Below, piece by piece: positions 42,518 through 51,450 of a DNA stretch of 64,000 nucleotides. This DNA comes from Gordonia shandongensis DSM 45094 (GTDB taxonomy: Bacteria > Actinomycetota > Actinomycetes > Mycobacteriales > Mycobacteriaceae): positions 105,076-169,075 of the forward strand of contig NZ_AUHE01000005.1 of NCBI RefSeq assembly GCF_000423025.1. The letters are read 5' to 3'. Each line of letters starts with the position of its first letter. Position 1 is the first letter of the stretch. The translations under genes were made by a program, and so were the position numbers. A model generated the notes under the pieces. That model was given only the letters and a program-made list of their open reading frames with translations. It did no database searches and was not told the DNA's origin.

Positions 42518-42547
42518 TTGAAACTGTTCCATTTGGAACAGTTTCAA
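42518..42547. promoter_or_regulatory. 30-bp palindromic operator upstream of the amide operon
   Basis: Perfect 13-base arms TTGAAACTGTTCC (42518-42530) and GGAACAGTTTCAA (42535-42547) around ATTT. It lies between the thioesterase stop and the start of the amidase operon, at operator distance. Base composition is much more AT-rich than its surroundings. Confidence 0.75.
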
Positions 42548-42595
42548 ACGTAGTGCACTACCGCACAGTAGGGATCGTCTGTGGTCTAGTTCACA

Positions 42596-43402
42596 TCAGG
42601 CTGGGTCCTTGTAGTACACGAGCTGGTGCGTCGTGGCCAACAGCGCCTCGCCGCCCCAGATCTGCCCGTACTGGTCGAAATGACCGTGCCCGAACCGTGC
42701 GGCGCGCGCCGTCGCCAGAACATGCGTCGAGCCCTGCTCGGCGAGTTCCTCGGCGGTCGCATGGAAGTAGGTGGTCAAGGAGATCGTCCCGGCCGGCAGG
42801 TAGGTGCCGCGCCGCAGGAACACGCGCGGATAGAAGACGTCGCTCATCGCCGTCAGTGCCGGGAAGTCGATGTCCCGTTCGGGATGGTCACGCAGCCAGA
42901 GCGTCGACGTGGAGTCCGCGCTCTGGCCGAGGTCCAGGCCGCCGGTGACGAAGCGCTTGTCGTAGTGCTTCGCCCACTCGATGAAGTCGCCGTAGTCCGA
43001 CGCGCTCACCGACTCCGCCGCGGCCGCCTGCGGACGCTCGGCCTCCACATCGCTCCAGGTGTCCCGACGCACACCGAAGACGGCCGTACCGGTGGCGACG
43101 ATCTGGTCGTTCTGCTCGATGCGGAACACCCAGTGCTGGTTGGTGCGGTTGGTGCGCACCGCCGTCACGGGCAGATCCCACTGCCCCTCGCCGATGGGTG
43201 CGGTGTAGTTGATCGTCAGCGCCAGCGGATCACCCAGGACCTCCGGATGCCGCTGGATCGCATTCACCACGGTGGCCGCCGTGACGCCGCCGAAGGGCCC
43301 GACCATGTTGTTGTACGCGGGATGGGTGGTGGCGCGCACCGTGTACTCGGCGGCGTCATCCACCGAGGTCACCGCGATCGCCTCGTCGAATACGTGGGTC
43401 AT
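42596..43402 (-). CDS. Acyl-CoA thioesterase-like protein (double hot-dog)
   Basis: A 268-residue protein of the TesB-like thioesterase superfamily. The first hot-dog domain has AYNNMVGPFGGVTAATVVNA and LTINYTAPIGEG, the second has LTAMSDVFYPRVF, LTTYFHATAEEL and the C-terminal GGEALLATTHQLVYYKD. It likely hydrolyses acyl-CoA in the cytoplasm; chain preference is unknown. It is divergent from the TetR-MFS pair, with the 28-bp palindrome 93 bp before its start, so it may be under the same repressor. Confidence 0.85.
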   Translation of the reverse strand: MTHVFDEAIAVTSVDDAAEYTVRATTHPAYNNMVGPFGGVTAATVVNAIQRHPEVLGDPLALTINYTAPIGEGQWDLPVTAVRTNRTNQHWVFRIEQNDQIVATGTAVFGVRRDTWSDVEAERPQAAAAESVSASDYGDFIEWAKHYDKRFVTGGLDLGQSADSTSTLWLRDHPERDIDFPALTAMSDVFYPRVFLRRGTYLPAGTISLTTYFHATAEELAEQGSTHVLATARAARFGHGHFDQYGQIWGGEALLATTHQLVYYKDPA

Positions 43403-43495
43403 GCCTCGAACGCTATCAGAACGATCGGTCTACTCGGCAGTCCGGCCCGTCGGCCGGCCGGCGCGCTCGCGCAGATGCCGCGGCCCTCAGATTCG

Positions 43496-43523
43496 TGTAC
43501 AAACGTACATGTACGTTTGTACA
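43496..43523. promoter_or_regulatory. 28-bp perfect palindrome, probable TetR operator
   Basis: Half-site TGTACAAACGTACA (43496-43509) is followed directly by its reverse complement TGTACGTTTGTACA (43510-43523). It lies 49 bp before the TetR start and between divergent genes, the classic place for self-repression and control of the efflux gene. Confidence 0.85.
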
Positions 43524-43572
43524 GCCTAGGTTCCGCCGTGCGGAACCCCCGCCGACCCCGAGAGGATGCGCG

Positions 43573-44154
43573 ATGACTCGACGCGACCCCGAGGCCCGCC
43601 GCACCGCCATCATCGCGGCCGCGGCCGACCTCATCGTCGAACGCGGCCCCGAACGCCTCACCCACCGTCTCGTCGCCGACCGCGCCGACGTCCCGCTCGG
43701 CTCCACCACCGCCTACTTCACGTCCCTGGACGACCTGCGCGCCCAGGCGCTGGCCCACCTGGCCGCCGAACTCGACGCCGACCTCGACACCCTCCGCCAC
43801 GACGTCGGCGACCCCGACCTGAGTGCCGACGACCTGGTCACACTCCTCGCGAACTACCTGCGCGATCGGCGCCGCGTCGCCGCCGACCTCTCCCTGATGT
43901 CGGCGGCCGCCTACGACCCCGACCTCCGCGATCTCGCACTCCGCTGGCAGGAGACCCTGATCGACCTCCTGGCGGTCCGGGTCGGACGCGACGGCGCCGT
44001 GGCGCTCGCCCTCCTCGTCGACGGCCTCACCGTGCACGCGGCACTGCACGACGAACCGCTGCCCCGCCACCTCCTGCTCACCCTCGCCGAACCGTTCCTG
44101 AACCGTGCCGAGAGCACCCGGCGACGAGCCCACCCGGTGAAGGACCACCGATGA
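43573..44154 (+). CDS. TetR-family repressor of the adjacent MFS pump
   Basis: 193 residues. The N-terminal helix-turn-helix (IIAAAADLIVERGPERLTHR, VADRADVPLGSTTAYFTSLD) is typical, and a helical ligand-binding domain follows. ATG 43573 follows GAGAGGATGCGCG; the longer frame to 43495 would run through the palindrome. Its stop overlaps the MFS start (ATGA). It presumably binds the 28-bp palindrome and is released by a pump substrate. Confidence 0.92.
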   Translation: MTRRDPEARRTAIIAAAADLIVERGPERLTHRLVADRADVPLGSTTAYFTSLDDLRAQALAHLAAELDADLDTLRHDVGDPDLSADDLVTLLANYLRDRRRVAADLSLMSAAAYDPDLRDLALRWQETLIDLLAVRVGRDGAVALALLVDGLTVHAALHDEPLPRHLLLTLAEPFLNRAESTRRRAHPVKDHR

Positions 44155-45761
44155 CCTCGCCCGTCGCCGTCAACAGCATCGGCATGTCCCGAACCCGCGC
44201 CTGGATCGCGACCGCCGTGTTGAGCGCCAGTCTGCTCGTCGTGGTCATGGACATGACGATCCTCAACATCGCCCTGCCCAGCCTCGCCAAGGACCTCTCC
44301 CCGTCCGCCGACCAACAACTGTGGATCGTCGACGTGTACTCGCTGGTGCTCGCCGGGCTGCTGGTCCCGGCGTCCTCGCTCGCCGACCGGTTCGGACGAC
44401 GGTTGATCCTGCTCGTCGGCTTCGGCCTCTTCGGGCTCGCATCGGCGCTCATCCTGGTGGCCGGCTCACCCGGCGCGGTGATCGCGATCCGCGCGCTGCT
44501 CGGCGTCGGCGGCGCGCTCATCATGCCGACCACGCTGTCGATGGTCCGCACCCTCTTCGACGATCCGACCGAACGTGCGCGCGCACTGGCGCTCTGGTCG
44601 TCGGTGGCGGGCGTCGGCGTCGCGATCGGACCGCTCATCGGCGGATTCCTGCTGGAGCACTTCTCGTGGCATTCGGCGTTCCTCGTGAACGTCCCCCTCA
44701 TGTTGATCGCGATCGTCCTGGGCGTCTTCCTGCTCCCCGAATCACGGTCCGCGACGCCCGGCGGCTGGGACTGGATCTCGGTGATCACCGCATTCGCCGG
44801 CATGGCCCTGATGATGTGGGCGGTCAAGCACTTCGGCGCCGAGTCGAGCCTCCGTCCCCCGATGGGCTGGGTCGCGCTCCTCGCCGGAGCCGCCCTGCTG
44901 GTGGTGTTCGTCCGCCGGTGCCTCACCCTCGAGCGGCCGATGCTCGACCTCGACCTGTTCTCCAGTCGCATCTTCTCCGCCGGCATCATCGCCGCCCTCG
45001 GATCGATGTTCTCGATGGCCGCCGCGATGCTCCTGTTCGCGCAGTGGCTCCAGGCCGTCGAGGGGAGTTCCCCGGTCCAGGCCGGCGCCCAGTTCCTGCC
45101 GCTCGCCGCCGCGGGCGCGGTGGCCTCCATGGCGGCACCGTGGCTCGCCGAGCGGATCGGTCCGCGGATCGTGATCTCGGCGGGGATCCTGGTGGCCGCC
45201 GTCGGGATGATCGGGGTCTGGGTGATCCCGACGTGGGTGACCTCCGGCGACCTCGACTACGTCTACGCGGTGGGACCGTTGGCGCTCGTCGGCGTCGGCA
45301 TGGGGTCGTTGGCCATCGGGTCGTCGCTCATCATGTCGGGCAGTCCGGAAGACCGCGCCGGCAACGCCGCCGCCATGGAGGAGACCTCCTACGAGGTCGG
45401 CAACGTCCTGGGCGTCTCATTGCTCGGCAGCGTCGCCGCCGTCCTGTACCGCGGTGAACTCGACGGTTCCGGGGTCCTCGGAGATCTCGACACCACCGTG
45501 AGCGACCATGTGCGCGAGTCGATCGGCTCGGCCGTCGGGGTCGCCGAGGGCGGCGGGAACGCGGCTCTCGCCGACGCCGCCGGCACGGCCTTCACCGACG
45601 CCATGTCCGTCACCAGCCTCGTCGGCGGAGTCCTCATGCTCGGTGTCGCGGCCGCCGTCTACGCCCTCATCCCTCGCGGGACCCGCTTGGACGCGCGAAT
45701 CGATTCCGGTGCACCGGTCGACGGGCCGGCACCCGCGGCCGACCCCGGCACGCGAGCGTGA
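44151..45761 (+). CDS. DHA2-family (14-helix) MFS drug efflux transporter
   Basis: A 536-residue transporter with about 14 helices. Motif D1-like DMTILNIALPSLAKDL (helix 1), motif A SLADRFGRRLILL, and motif C GVGVAIGPLIGGFLLE mark a proton-driven exporter of the EmrB/QacA group. A short Pro/Ala-rich C-terminus is cytoplasmic. It is coupled to the TetR gene by a 4-base overlap. Substrates cannot be read from sequence. Confidence 0.93.
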   Translation: MTSPVAVNSIGMSRTRAWIATAVLSASLLVVVMDMTILNIALPSLAKDLSPSADQQLWIVDVYSLVLAGLLVPASSLADRFGRRLILLVGFGLFGLASALILVAGSPGAVIAIRALLGVGGALIMPTTLSMVRTLFDDPTERARALALWSSVAGVGVAIGPLIGGFLLEHFSWHSAFLVNVPLMLIAIVLGVFLLPESRSATPGGWDWISVITAFAGMALMMWAVKHFGAESSLRPPMGWVALLAGAALLVVFVRRCLTLERPMLDLDLFSSRIFSAGIIAALGSMFSMAAAMLLFAQWLQAVEGSSPVQAGAQFLPLAAAGAVASMAAPWLAERIGPRIVISAGILVAAVGMIGVWVIPTWVTSGDLDYVYAVGPLALVGVGMGSLAIGSSLIMSGSPEDRAGNAAAMEETSYEVGNVLGVSLLGSVAAVLYRGELDGSGVLGDLDTTVSDHVRESIGSAVGVAEGGGNAALADAAGTAFTDAMSVTSLVGGVLMLGVAAAVYALIPRGTRLDARIDSGAPVDGPAPAADPGTRA

Positions 45762-45780
45762 TCCCGGCCTCCGCCGATGC

Positions 45781-47190
45781 TCACCGCTTCAGGTTCGCCG
45801 CCAGCCAGTCGACGGTCTGCATGCCGAACAGGTCGGTGCCCCAGCCGTACGCGTCGGTGATGAAACGGACCATGCTGCAGTCGGTCGGCTGGTAGTCGAC
45901 CCGTGCGCCGCGGCTGCGCCACGCCCGTGCCAGGCGCCGCGAATCGGCGGCGGGCACCAGCGACATCGGCGAATCGTCCGCACCGCACGACGCGATGAGC
46001 GTGCGGACGCCCTTCGCCGGGGTCCCGCGCCCCATCAGATTGTCGCGGTACGCCCGCTGGAAGGACTTGATGTTCGCAGGCGACCGATCGCCCTTGAACA
46101 GGGTCCGCAGCGGAACCATCGGCAGCGTGAAGTACGCCGGCGTCTGGCACTGCGTGCGGTAGTAGTCGGCGACCTTCCGGCCGGCGGGCGTGAGGTGGTC
46201 GTCGATCCGCATGTCGGGGTAGGCCGGCTCCAGACCGAGCAGCGTCGCCATCGCGAATCCGGACCCGACGCTGCCGTCGGCCGTGGCGATGAAGTTGCGG
46301 TAGTTCGAGACCATCCCCTCGAGGACCGCGGCACGCACGTTCAGCTCCGGCGCGTACTCGTCCTTCATCTCCAGGGCGTGACCGGTACCGACACCGCCGC
46401 CGGCGATGCCGAACATGCCGATCGGCGCCGTCGCGCTCAGCCCGGCGTCGCGCACCGAGAAGGCCGCACGCACCGCGTCGAGGCTGGTCCGAGCGTTGTA
46501 CTTGCCGGCGAAGACGCCGTGCGGGTTCGGATCGCCGTTGTTCCCGACGTCCGACATGACCACCGCGTAGCCCTTGCCGAAGAGCTGGGCGAGGGGGCCG
46601 AGAGCCGACCACGAGGCGCCGTCCATCGGATCGGAACCGGTCCACATCGCCGACGGGTGGCAGTTGCCGCCGACACTGTCGTTGGCCATCTGATAGCTGA
46701 CGACGGTGCGGTCGGCGTTGTCGCGTCCGTCCCGCGGGATCATGATGAGACCCGTGCTGATGTCGGGTGACCCGTCGAGCTTCGTGGTGACGTACATGAT
46801 CTTGTAGGCGTCCACGTCGCCCGGCCGGAAGCCGAGGAACTGGACGGCCACCTTGCGCGCCTTGAGCAGGGTCCCGGGCTTCTCGTCTCCGGACAGCGTC
46901 GGCTCACGGTAGAACGGGTCGGTCCGCAGCAGGGGCGTGATCGCCTCGTGGGCGTCGGCCATCCGGCCGTGCTGGAAGGTGCCGATCACGAAACCGTTGA
47001 AGACCTCGCTCAACTGCGGTGTCCGGTTGGGCGGGCCGGCGTGGGCCGGAGCCGACACCAGTGAGGCGCCGACGAGGGCGGCCGCGACGACGGTGAGTGC
47101 GCCCAGGGCACGCCGCACAGTGCCCGATCGACGACCGGGCACGGGTCGCCGGGTGGGGGCGGGTCGACGGATACGGGAATCGTTGATCAC
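45781..47190 (-). CDS. Secreted lipase-fold protein (secretory-lipase family) with Ala at the nucleophile position
   Basis: 469 residues. A long basic N-region and signal peptide end near APAHAG (about 52). The body follows the secretory lipase (LIP) family: QFLGFRPGDVDAYKIMYVTT, VVMSDVGNNGDP, SLDAVRAAFSV, and C-terminal ASCGADDSP and DCSMVRFITDAYGWG. The nucleophile elbow, normally G-x-S-x-G, reads GMFGIAGGGVGTG; the codon is GCC (Ala). It may be inactive as an esterase or use another residue. GTG 47190 overlaps the previous gene by 4 bases, so the two are coupled. Confidence 0.78.
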   Translation of the reverse strand: MINDSRIRRPAPTRRPVPGRRSGTVRRALGALTVVAAALVGASLVSAPAHAGPPNRTPQLSEVFNGFVIGTFQHGRMADAHEAITPLLRTDPFYREPTLSGDEKPGTLLKARKVAVQFLGFRPGDVDAYKIMYVTTKLDGSPDISTGLIMIPRDGRDNADRTVVSYQMANDSVGGNCHPSAMWTGSDPMDGASWSALGPLAQLFGKGYAVVMSDVGNNGDPNPHGVFAGKYNARTSLDAVRAAFSVRDAGLSATAPIGMFGIAGGGVGTGHALEMKDEYAPELNVRAAVLEGMVSNYRNFIATADGSVGSGFAMATLLGLEPAYPDMRIDDHLTPAGRKVADYYRTQCQTPAYFTLPMVPLRTLFKGDRSPANIKSFQRAYRDNLMGRGTPAKGVRTLIASCGADDSPMSLVPAADSRRLARAWRSRGARVDYQPTDCSMVRFITDAYGWGTDLFGMQTVDWLAANLKR

Positions 47191-48479
47191 GTGGTCTCCA
47201 CTTTGAGGGTTGCGAGCGCCGACTCGAGGGTCGGCACGATGGTGCGGATCGGACGGTGCTGCTCCATCTGCACGTCCGACGGGATGCGCAGTTCACGGCG
47301 CAGCGCGGGCCACCGGTTCTCGATCTGGAACCGGTACTTGGGCAGCAGTTCGTGGACGATGTAGTCCCAGCGTTCGTCGAACACCGACCAGTTCCACGAC
47401 GGCAGCGGGACGGTGACGCGCACCGTGCGGCCCGCGACGGTGGCGGCGTCGATCCGAAGCGGTTTGTACGACCGCAGCGGCGGCACCCCCGCGACCGACG
47501 GCGACCCGGCGAGCGTGCTCGCGTAGGTCATCGCCTCCCCGACGTCGCCGCGGTAGCCGCGGACGGCGTCCCACTGTTCGTCGATGACCTCGCCCTGCTC
47601 GCGGCGCAGCAGGCGCGCGTTGCCGGCGGCGATGCCGTCGGGCGTCTTGGTCGCGATCTGCTCCCACGCCGTCATCACGTCTGCGGGGAACAGTCCGGCG
47701 GCGCGCATCTCGCGCAGGGCCGGCAGACCGCCGGTCACGTAAGCGCGGTGCATCGGCATCAGGTCGCTGAAGATGTTCTTCTGCATCACGAGGATCGATG
47801 CTTGGACGTGCCGGAGGTCGGCGGCGGTGATCGTCGCGCCGACGCGGGCCAGTGCGCGCAGGCCGTCGGGCAGTCCCCGGTAGGCCGGGCCGAACAGTCG
47901 GTTCGTCTCACCGACGATCGCGTGCGCCACCGGGGCCATGCGGCTGAACTCGTATACGCCGGTCGCCAACTCGAAGTCGAGGAGGCCGCCGCCGAAATCG
48001 GCGCCGACGAGTCCGCCCATACCGGCCCACTGCAGTTCGCGATGCTTGAGCTGCAGGTCCTTGTAGTACTGGTACGACTTCGCGAGGTTGGCACGGTTGG
48101 CGCTGACACCGGCCCGCGGATTCCACGAGGCCAGGTCGATACCCGCCGCGCGGGTGGTGTCGGCGAGCCAGTACTGCAACAGCAGCGCACGATAGGACGT
48201 CGGGGCCACCCCCTCCGATCGGGCCTCCGCCAGGAGGGTCCCGAGCACCTTCGGGTCGGTCGGCAACGCCGGATTCACGCCGCCGGGCCCGTGTGCGGCG
48301 TCGCGATTCACCAGCGGCAGGTCGAGGTACTCGCCGACGTCGGGGGCCGCGTCGGCGGTCGCCGGAGTCACCAGGGCGCCGGTGAGGGCGACGACGCACG
48401 CCACGAGGAGCGCGGCGAGTCGGCGAGACGAAACGGGGCGGCCGGTCACCGCGGGGGTGCGGGCGGGAAGCGTCGGCAC
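47187..48479 (-). CDS. Secreted protein of unknown function, coupled to the lipase-like gene
   Basis: A 430-residue protein with signal peptide 1-44 (ending ATADAAP). The mature part is largely helical, with ANRANLAKSYQYYKDLQLKH then RELQWAGMGGLVGADFGGG, and QKNIFSDLMPMHRAYVTGGL. The pattern faintly recalls DUF2515, but I would not rely on it. No catalytic motif is visible. GTG 48479. It is first in a two-gene unit with the lipase-fold protein, implying a joint role outside the membrane. Confidence 0.65.
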   Translation of the reverse strand: MPTLPARTPAVTGRPVSSRRLAALLVACVVALTGALVTPATADAAPDVGEYLDLPLVNRDAAHGPGGVNPALPTDPKVLGTLLAEARSEGVAPTSYRALLLQYWLADTTRAAGIDLASWNPRAGVSANRANLAKSYQYYKDLQLKHRELQWAGMGGLVGADFGGGLLDFELATGVYEFSRMAPVAHAIVGETNRLFGPAYRGLPDGLRALARVGATITAADLRHVQASILVMQKNIFSDLMPMHRAYVTGGLPALREMRAAGLFPADVMTAWEQIATKTPDGIAAGNARLLRREQGEVIDEQWDAVRGYRGDVGEAMTYASTLAGSPSVAGVPPLRSYKPLRIDAATVAGRTVRVTVPLPSWNWSVFDERWDYIVHELLPKYRFQIENRWPALRRELRIPSDVQMEQHRPIRTIVPTLESALATLKVETT

Positions 48480-48794
48480 GGGAGTCCTTCCGGGGGCATG
48501 TCATGGGGCGCCCACCGTGTGGGCGTCGCTCCTGCGTCCCCCGGCGACGTAGGATGTCTCTCTCGCAGTGCAGCACCCGCCCCGTCGCACGCACAAATGA
48601 CGCCCACCGACGCGCCGGGCCGGTCATTTCCGACAGTCTCGTCCATTTCTGCCGGTCAGAGACCCGCGGAGGATCCGGCGGCATGTGGATACGCGACCGT
48701 TCCCGATGGCGACCGTCACACCGCGGTTAGTCCGAACGGCCGATAGCGGCCCGACGGTGGACGGCGCTGCCGACAGCGGTGTTGAGTAGCGGGT
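48480..48794. other. 315-bp non-coding region between divergent genes
   Basis: It holds the promoters of the secreted pair (-) and the CaiB gene (+). One short hairpin is visible: CGCCCAC and GTGGGCG (48509-48525) around CGT, 30 bp before the minus-strand start. The rest shows no clear operator or small gene. Confidence 0.5.
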
Positions 48795-49979
48795 ATGCCC
48801 GCCGCCCCCACCCCACCCGACCAGCACGCCGCCCTACCGCTGCACGGCATCACCGTCGTCGCGGTCGAGCAGGCCGTCGCGGCTCCGCTGTGCACCCGGC
48901 ATCTGGCCGACATGGGGGCGCGCGTCATCAAGATCGAACGCCCCGACGGCGGCGACCTGGCCCGCGGCTACGACACCGCGGTGGCGGGCACCGGCGCCCA
49001 CTTCGTGTGGCTCAACCGCGGCAAGGAGTCGGTCGCGATCGACCTCAAGTCACCCGACGGCGCCCGCATCGTGCGCTCCCTGATCCGTCGAGCCGACGTC
49101 TTCGTGCAGAACCTCGCGCCGGGTGCCGCCGCGCGCCTCGGGCTGGCCGCCGACGATCTCCGCCGCGAGCACCCCCGGCTGGTCACGGTGGACCTGTCCG
49201 GATACGGCACCGGCGGCCCCTACGAGCAGCGCAAGGCGTACGACATGCTGATCCAGGCCGAAGCCGGTCTGGTCTCGATCACCGGCACACCCGACGCCCC
49301 CGCCAAGACCGGCATACCGACCGCCGACATCGCCTCCGGAATGTACTGCGTGCAGGCCGTGCTCGCGGCGCTGCTGCGCCGCGAACGCACCGGTGAGGGC
49401 GCCGCCGTCGAGGTGTCGATGCTCGAGGCGACCGTCGAATGGATGGGGCATTCGCTCTACACCCAGATGTACACGGGCCGCCAGCCGCAACGCATGGGCG
49501 TCAGCCACGTGTCGATCGCGCCCTACGACACCTATCCGACCGCCGACGGCGACATCCTCATCGGCGTCCAGAGCGACGGCGGATGGCGTGCCCTCACCGC
49601 GGTCCTCGGGATCCCCGATCTCGTCGACGACCCGCGATTCGACTCCAACATCCACCGCGTGGAGCACCGTCACGAGTGCGATGCGGCCGTCGCCGGACAG
49701 ACGCGCCGATGGACGACCGCCGCATTGGACGCCGCACTCGCCGCCGCCGGGGTCCCCGCCGCGCAGGTCAACGAGCTGCGCGCCGTCGCCGAGCATCCGC
49801 AGCTGACGGCGCGGGGCCGCTGGCGCACGGTCGCGACACGGGATGCGAGCATCCGGGCCCTGCTCCCGCCGGTGACCTTCGCCGACGTCGAGGCCGCGAT
49901 GGGTGACGTTCCGGCGCTCGGTGAGCACACCGCCGCCGTCCTGCGCGAGGTGGGCGCGGCCCGACGAGGTGAGCACTGA
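48795..49979 (+). CDS. CaiB/BaiF-type CoA-transferase (family III)
   Basis: A 394-residue CoA-transferase. Typical marks: EQAVAAPLCTRHLADMGARV near 20, the DLKSPDGARIVRSLIRRADV segment, SGYGTGGPY, and the catalytic Asp near 178 in PTADIASGMYC. The C-terminal small domain has PAAQVNELRAVAEHPQL. It moves CoA between organic acids without a ping-pong acyl-phosphate step. ATG 48795. It may work with the enoyl-CoA hydratase 580 bp away; the acid is unknown. Confidence 0.9.
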   Translation: MPAAPTPPDQHAALPLHGITVVAVEQAVAAPLCTRHLADMGARVIKIERPDGGDLARGYDTAVAGTGAHFVWLNRGKESVAIDLKSPDGARIVRSLIRRADVFVQNLAPGAAARLGLAADDLRREHPRLVTVDLSGYGTGGPYEQRKAYDMLIQAEAGLVSITGTPDAPAKTGIPTADIASGMYCVQAVLAALLRRERTGEGAAVEVSMLEATVEWMGHSLYTQMYTGRQPQRMGVSHVSIAPYDTYPTADGDILIGVQSDGGWRALTAVLGIPDLVDDPRFDSNIHRVEHRHECDAAVAGQTRRWTTAALDAALAAAGVPAAQVNELRAVAEHPQLTARGRWRTVATRDASIRALLPPVTFADVEAAMGDVPALGEHTAAVLREVGAARRGEH

Positions 49980-50007
49980 TCGGTGTCGCCGCGTGGCGGC
50001 CGACTCG

Positions 50008-50508
50008 TCAGGCGGGAACCGCGCAGGCCGCGACCCCCTCCGACCGTCGGGCCAGCGCGAACCACAGCAGCGCGACGGCGAGGACCGCGAGGACGGGCTG
50101 CACCGGGGCGAAGTAGGCGAGCGCTCCGGAGTAGCCGAGCGCCAGGAGCGCGATCTTGTTGCACACGGGGCAGCCGACGGCGAACCATGTCAGCAGGGTG
50201 CCGGCGATGCCCCACCGTCCCTCGTGCACCGTGTCGTCGGGTGCCTCGCCTCCGCGCGGCACCACGTAGGTCGCCGCGAGCAGTCCCGAGAGGACCGCGG
50301 TCAGGACCCACACCGGGTAACTCCACCAGGTCGGCGCGATCTCCCGCGCGAACAACGAGTTGGGGATCATCACCGTGCCGACGCCCACCAGGACGAGGAC
50401 GGCCGCGGCCGTTCCGGCGGCCACCAGGAGCTGCCGGGTCGTCATCGTGCGGACGTAGTCGGCGATCGTCCGCGGAGAGGTGCGCATGGTCGACACAATG
50501 GAGGCCAT
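50008..50508 (-). CDS. Four-helix membrane protein with CPVC motif
   Basis: 166 residues with hydrophobic helices near 30-50, 66-84, 108-135 and 140-155. The third helix begins GTLLTWFAVGCPVCNKIALL, placing a Cys-x-x-Cys pair at the membrane face. No family is recognised; redox or metal binding is only a guess. The start is uncertain: ATG 50508 or ATG 50487, neither with a good ribosome site. It is convergent with the CaiB gene and divergent from the enoyl-CoA hydratase gene. Confidence 0.65.
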   Translation of the reverse strand: MASIVSTMRTSPRTIADYVRTMTTRQLLVAAGTAAAVLVLVGVGTVMIPNSLFAREIAPTWWSYPVWVLTAVLSGLLAATYVVPRGGEAPDDTVHEGRWGIAGTLLTWFAVGCPVCNKIALLALGYSGALAYFAPVQPVLAVLAVALLWFALARRSEGVAACAVPA

Positions 50509-50556
50509 GCATCCACTGTGCCCGACATCGGCACAGTCCACGAAAGGAGAGGGTCC

Positions 50557-51450
50557 GTGGACCTGACCACACTCACCCACGAGAACGTCGACGGGGTGCT
50601 GATCGTTCGGCTGAACCGCCCCGATCACCTCAACGCGTTCACCGTCGTGATGGCCGAGGAACTCGAGGCGACGTTCCGCGCGGTGAACGACGACGACTCG
50701 GTCCGCGCCGTCGTCGTCACCGGGAACGGGCGGGCCTTCTGCGCGGGCATGGATCTGGCGGCCGACGGCGACAACGTCTTCGGTCTCGACCAGTCCCGGC
50801 GCCCGACGCTGGCCGATATGGACGATCTCGACGATCCGGCGATCGCCGGCGTGCGCGACACGGGCGGCCGCGTCACCCTCGCGATCTACGACTGCCGCAA
50901 GCCCGTCATCGCGGCGATCAACGGCGCCGGTGTCGGCATCGGTGCGACGATGACGCTGCCGATGGATGCGCGCCTGGTCTCGACCACCGCGCGCCTCGGC
51001 TTCGTGTTCGGCCGTCTCGGCATCGTCCCCGAGGCGGCGTCGTCGTGGTTCCTCCCCCGTCTCGTCGGCCTGCCCGCGGCCCTCGACCTGGTGTACCGCG
51101 CCGACATCGTGGACGCCGATCGGCTCCTCGAGTTGGGGCTGGCGCAGAGCGTCCACGAACCCGACGAACTGCTCGACGCCGCCGTCGGGCTCGCCGACGC
51201 GTGGACTCGCGGACGGTCCCCGGTGGGGACCGCGTTGGCCCGCCAGATGCTGCTGCGGAATCCGGCCGCCCCGGATCCCGCCGATGCGCACCGGATCGAC
51301 TCGCTGGCGATGTTCTACGCCAGCATCGGCGACGGTGACGACGGTGTCCGGGCGTTCATGGAGAAGCGGCCCGCACGGTTCACCTCTGCGGCCTCCCGGA
51401 TGCCACCGTTCTACGACGACTGGGTCAACGGGTCTCGTCACGGTCGGTGA
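50557..51450 (+). CDS. Enoyl-CoA hydratase/isomerase family protein
   Basis: A 297-residue crotonase-fold enzyme. Oxyanion-hole regions are GRAFCAGMDL and AAINGAGVGIGATMTLPMDA. The catalytic acid region is FGRLGIVPEAASSWFLPRLV, which holds one Glu as in hydratases and isomerases of this group. GTG 50557 follows AAAGGAGAGGGTCC. The last 26 bases overlap the end of the convergent reductase-fusion gene. Its substrate is not clear. Confidence 0.88.
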   Translation: MDLTTLTHENVDGVLIVRLNRPDHLNAFTVVMAEELEATFRAVNDDDSVRAVVVTGNGRAFCAGMDLAADGDNVFGLDQSRRPTLADMDDLDDPAIAGVRDTGGRVTLAIYDCRKPVIAAINGAGVGIGATMTLPMDARLVSTTARLGFVFGRLGIVPEAASSWFLPRLVGLPAALDLVYRADIVDADRLLELGLAQSVHEPDELLDAAVGLADAWTRGRSPVGTALARQMLLRNPAAPDPADAHRIDSLAMFYASIGDGDDGVRAFMEKRPARFTSAASRMPPFYDDWVNGSRHGR

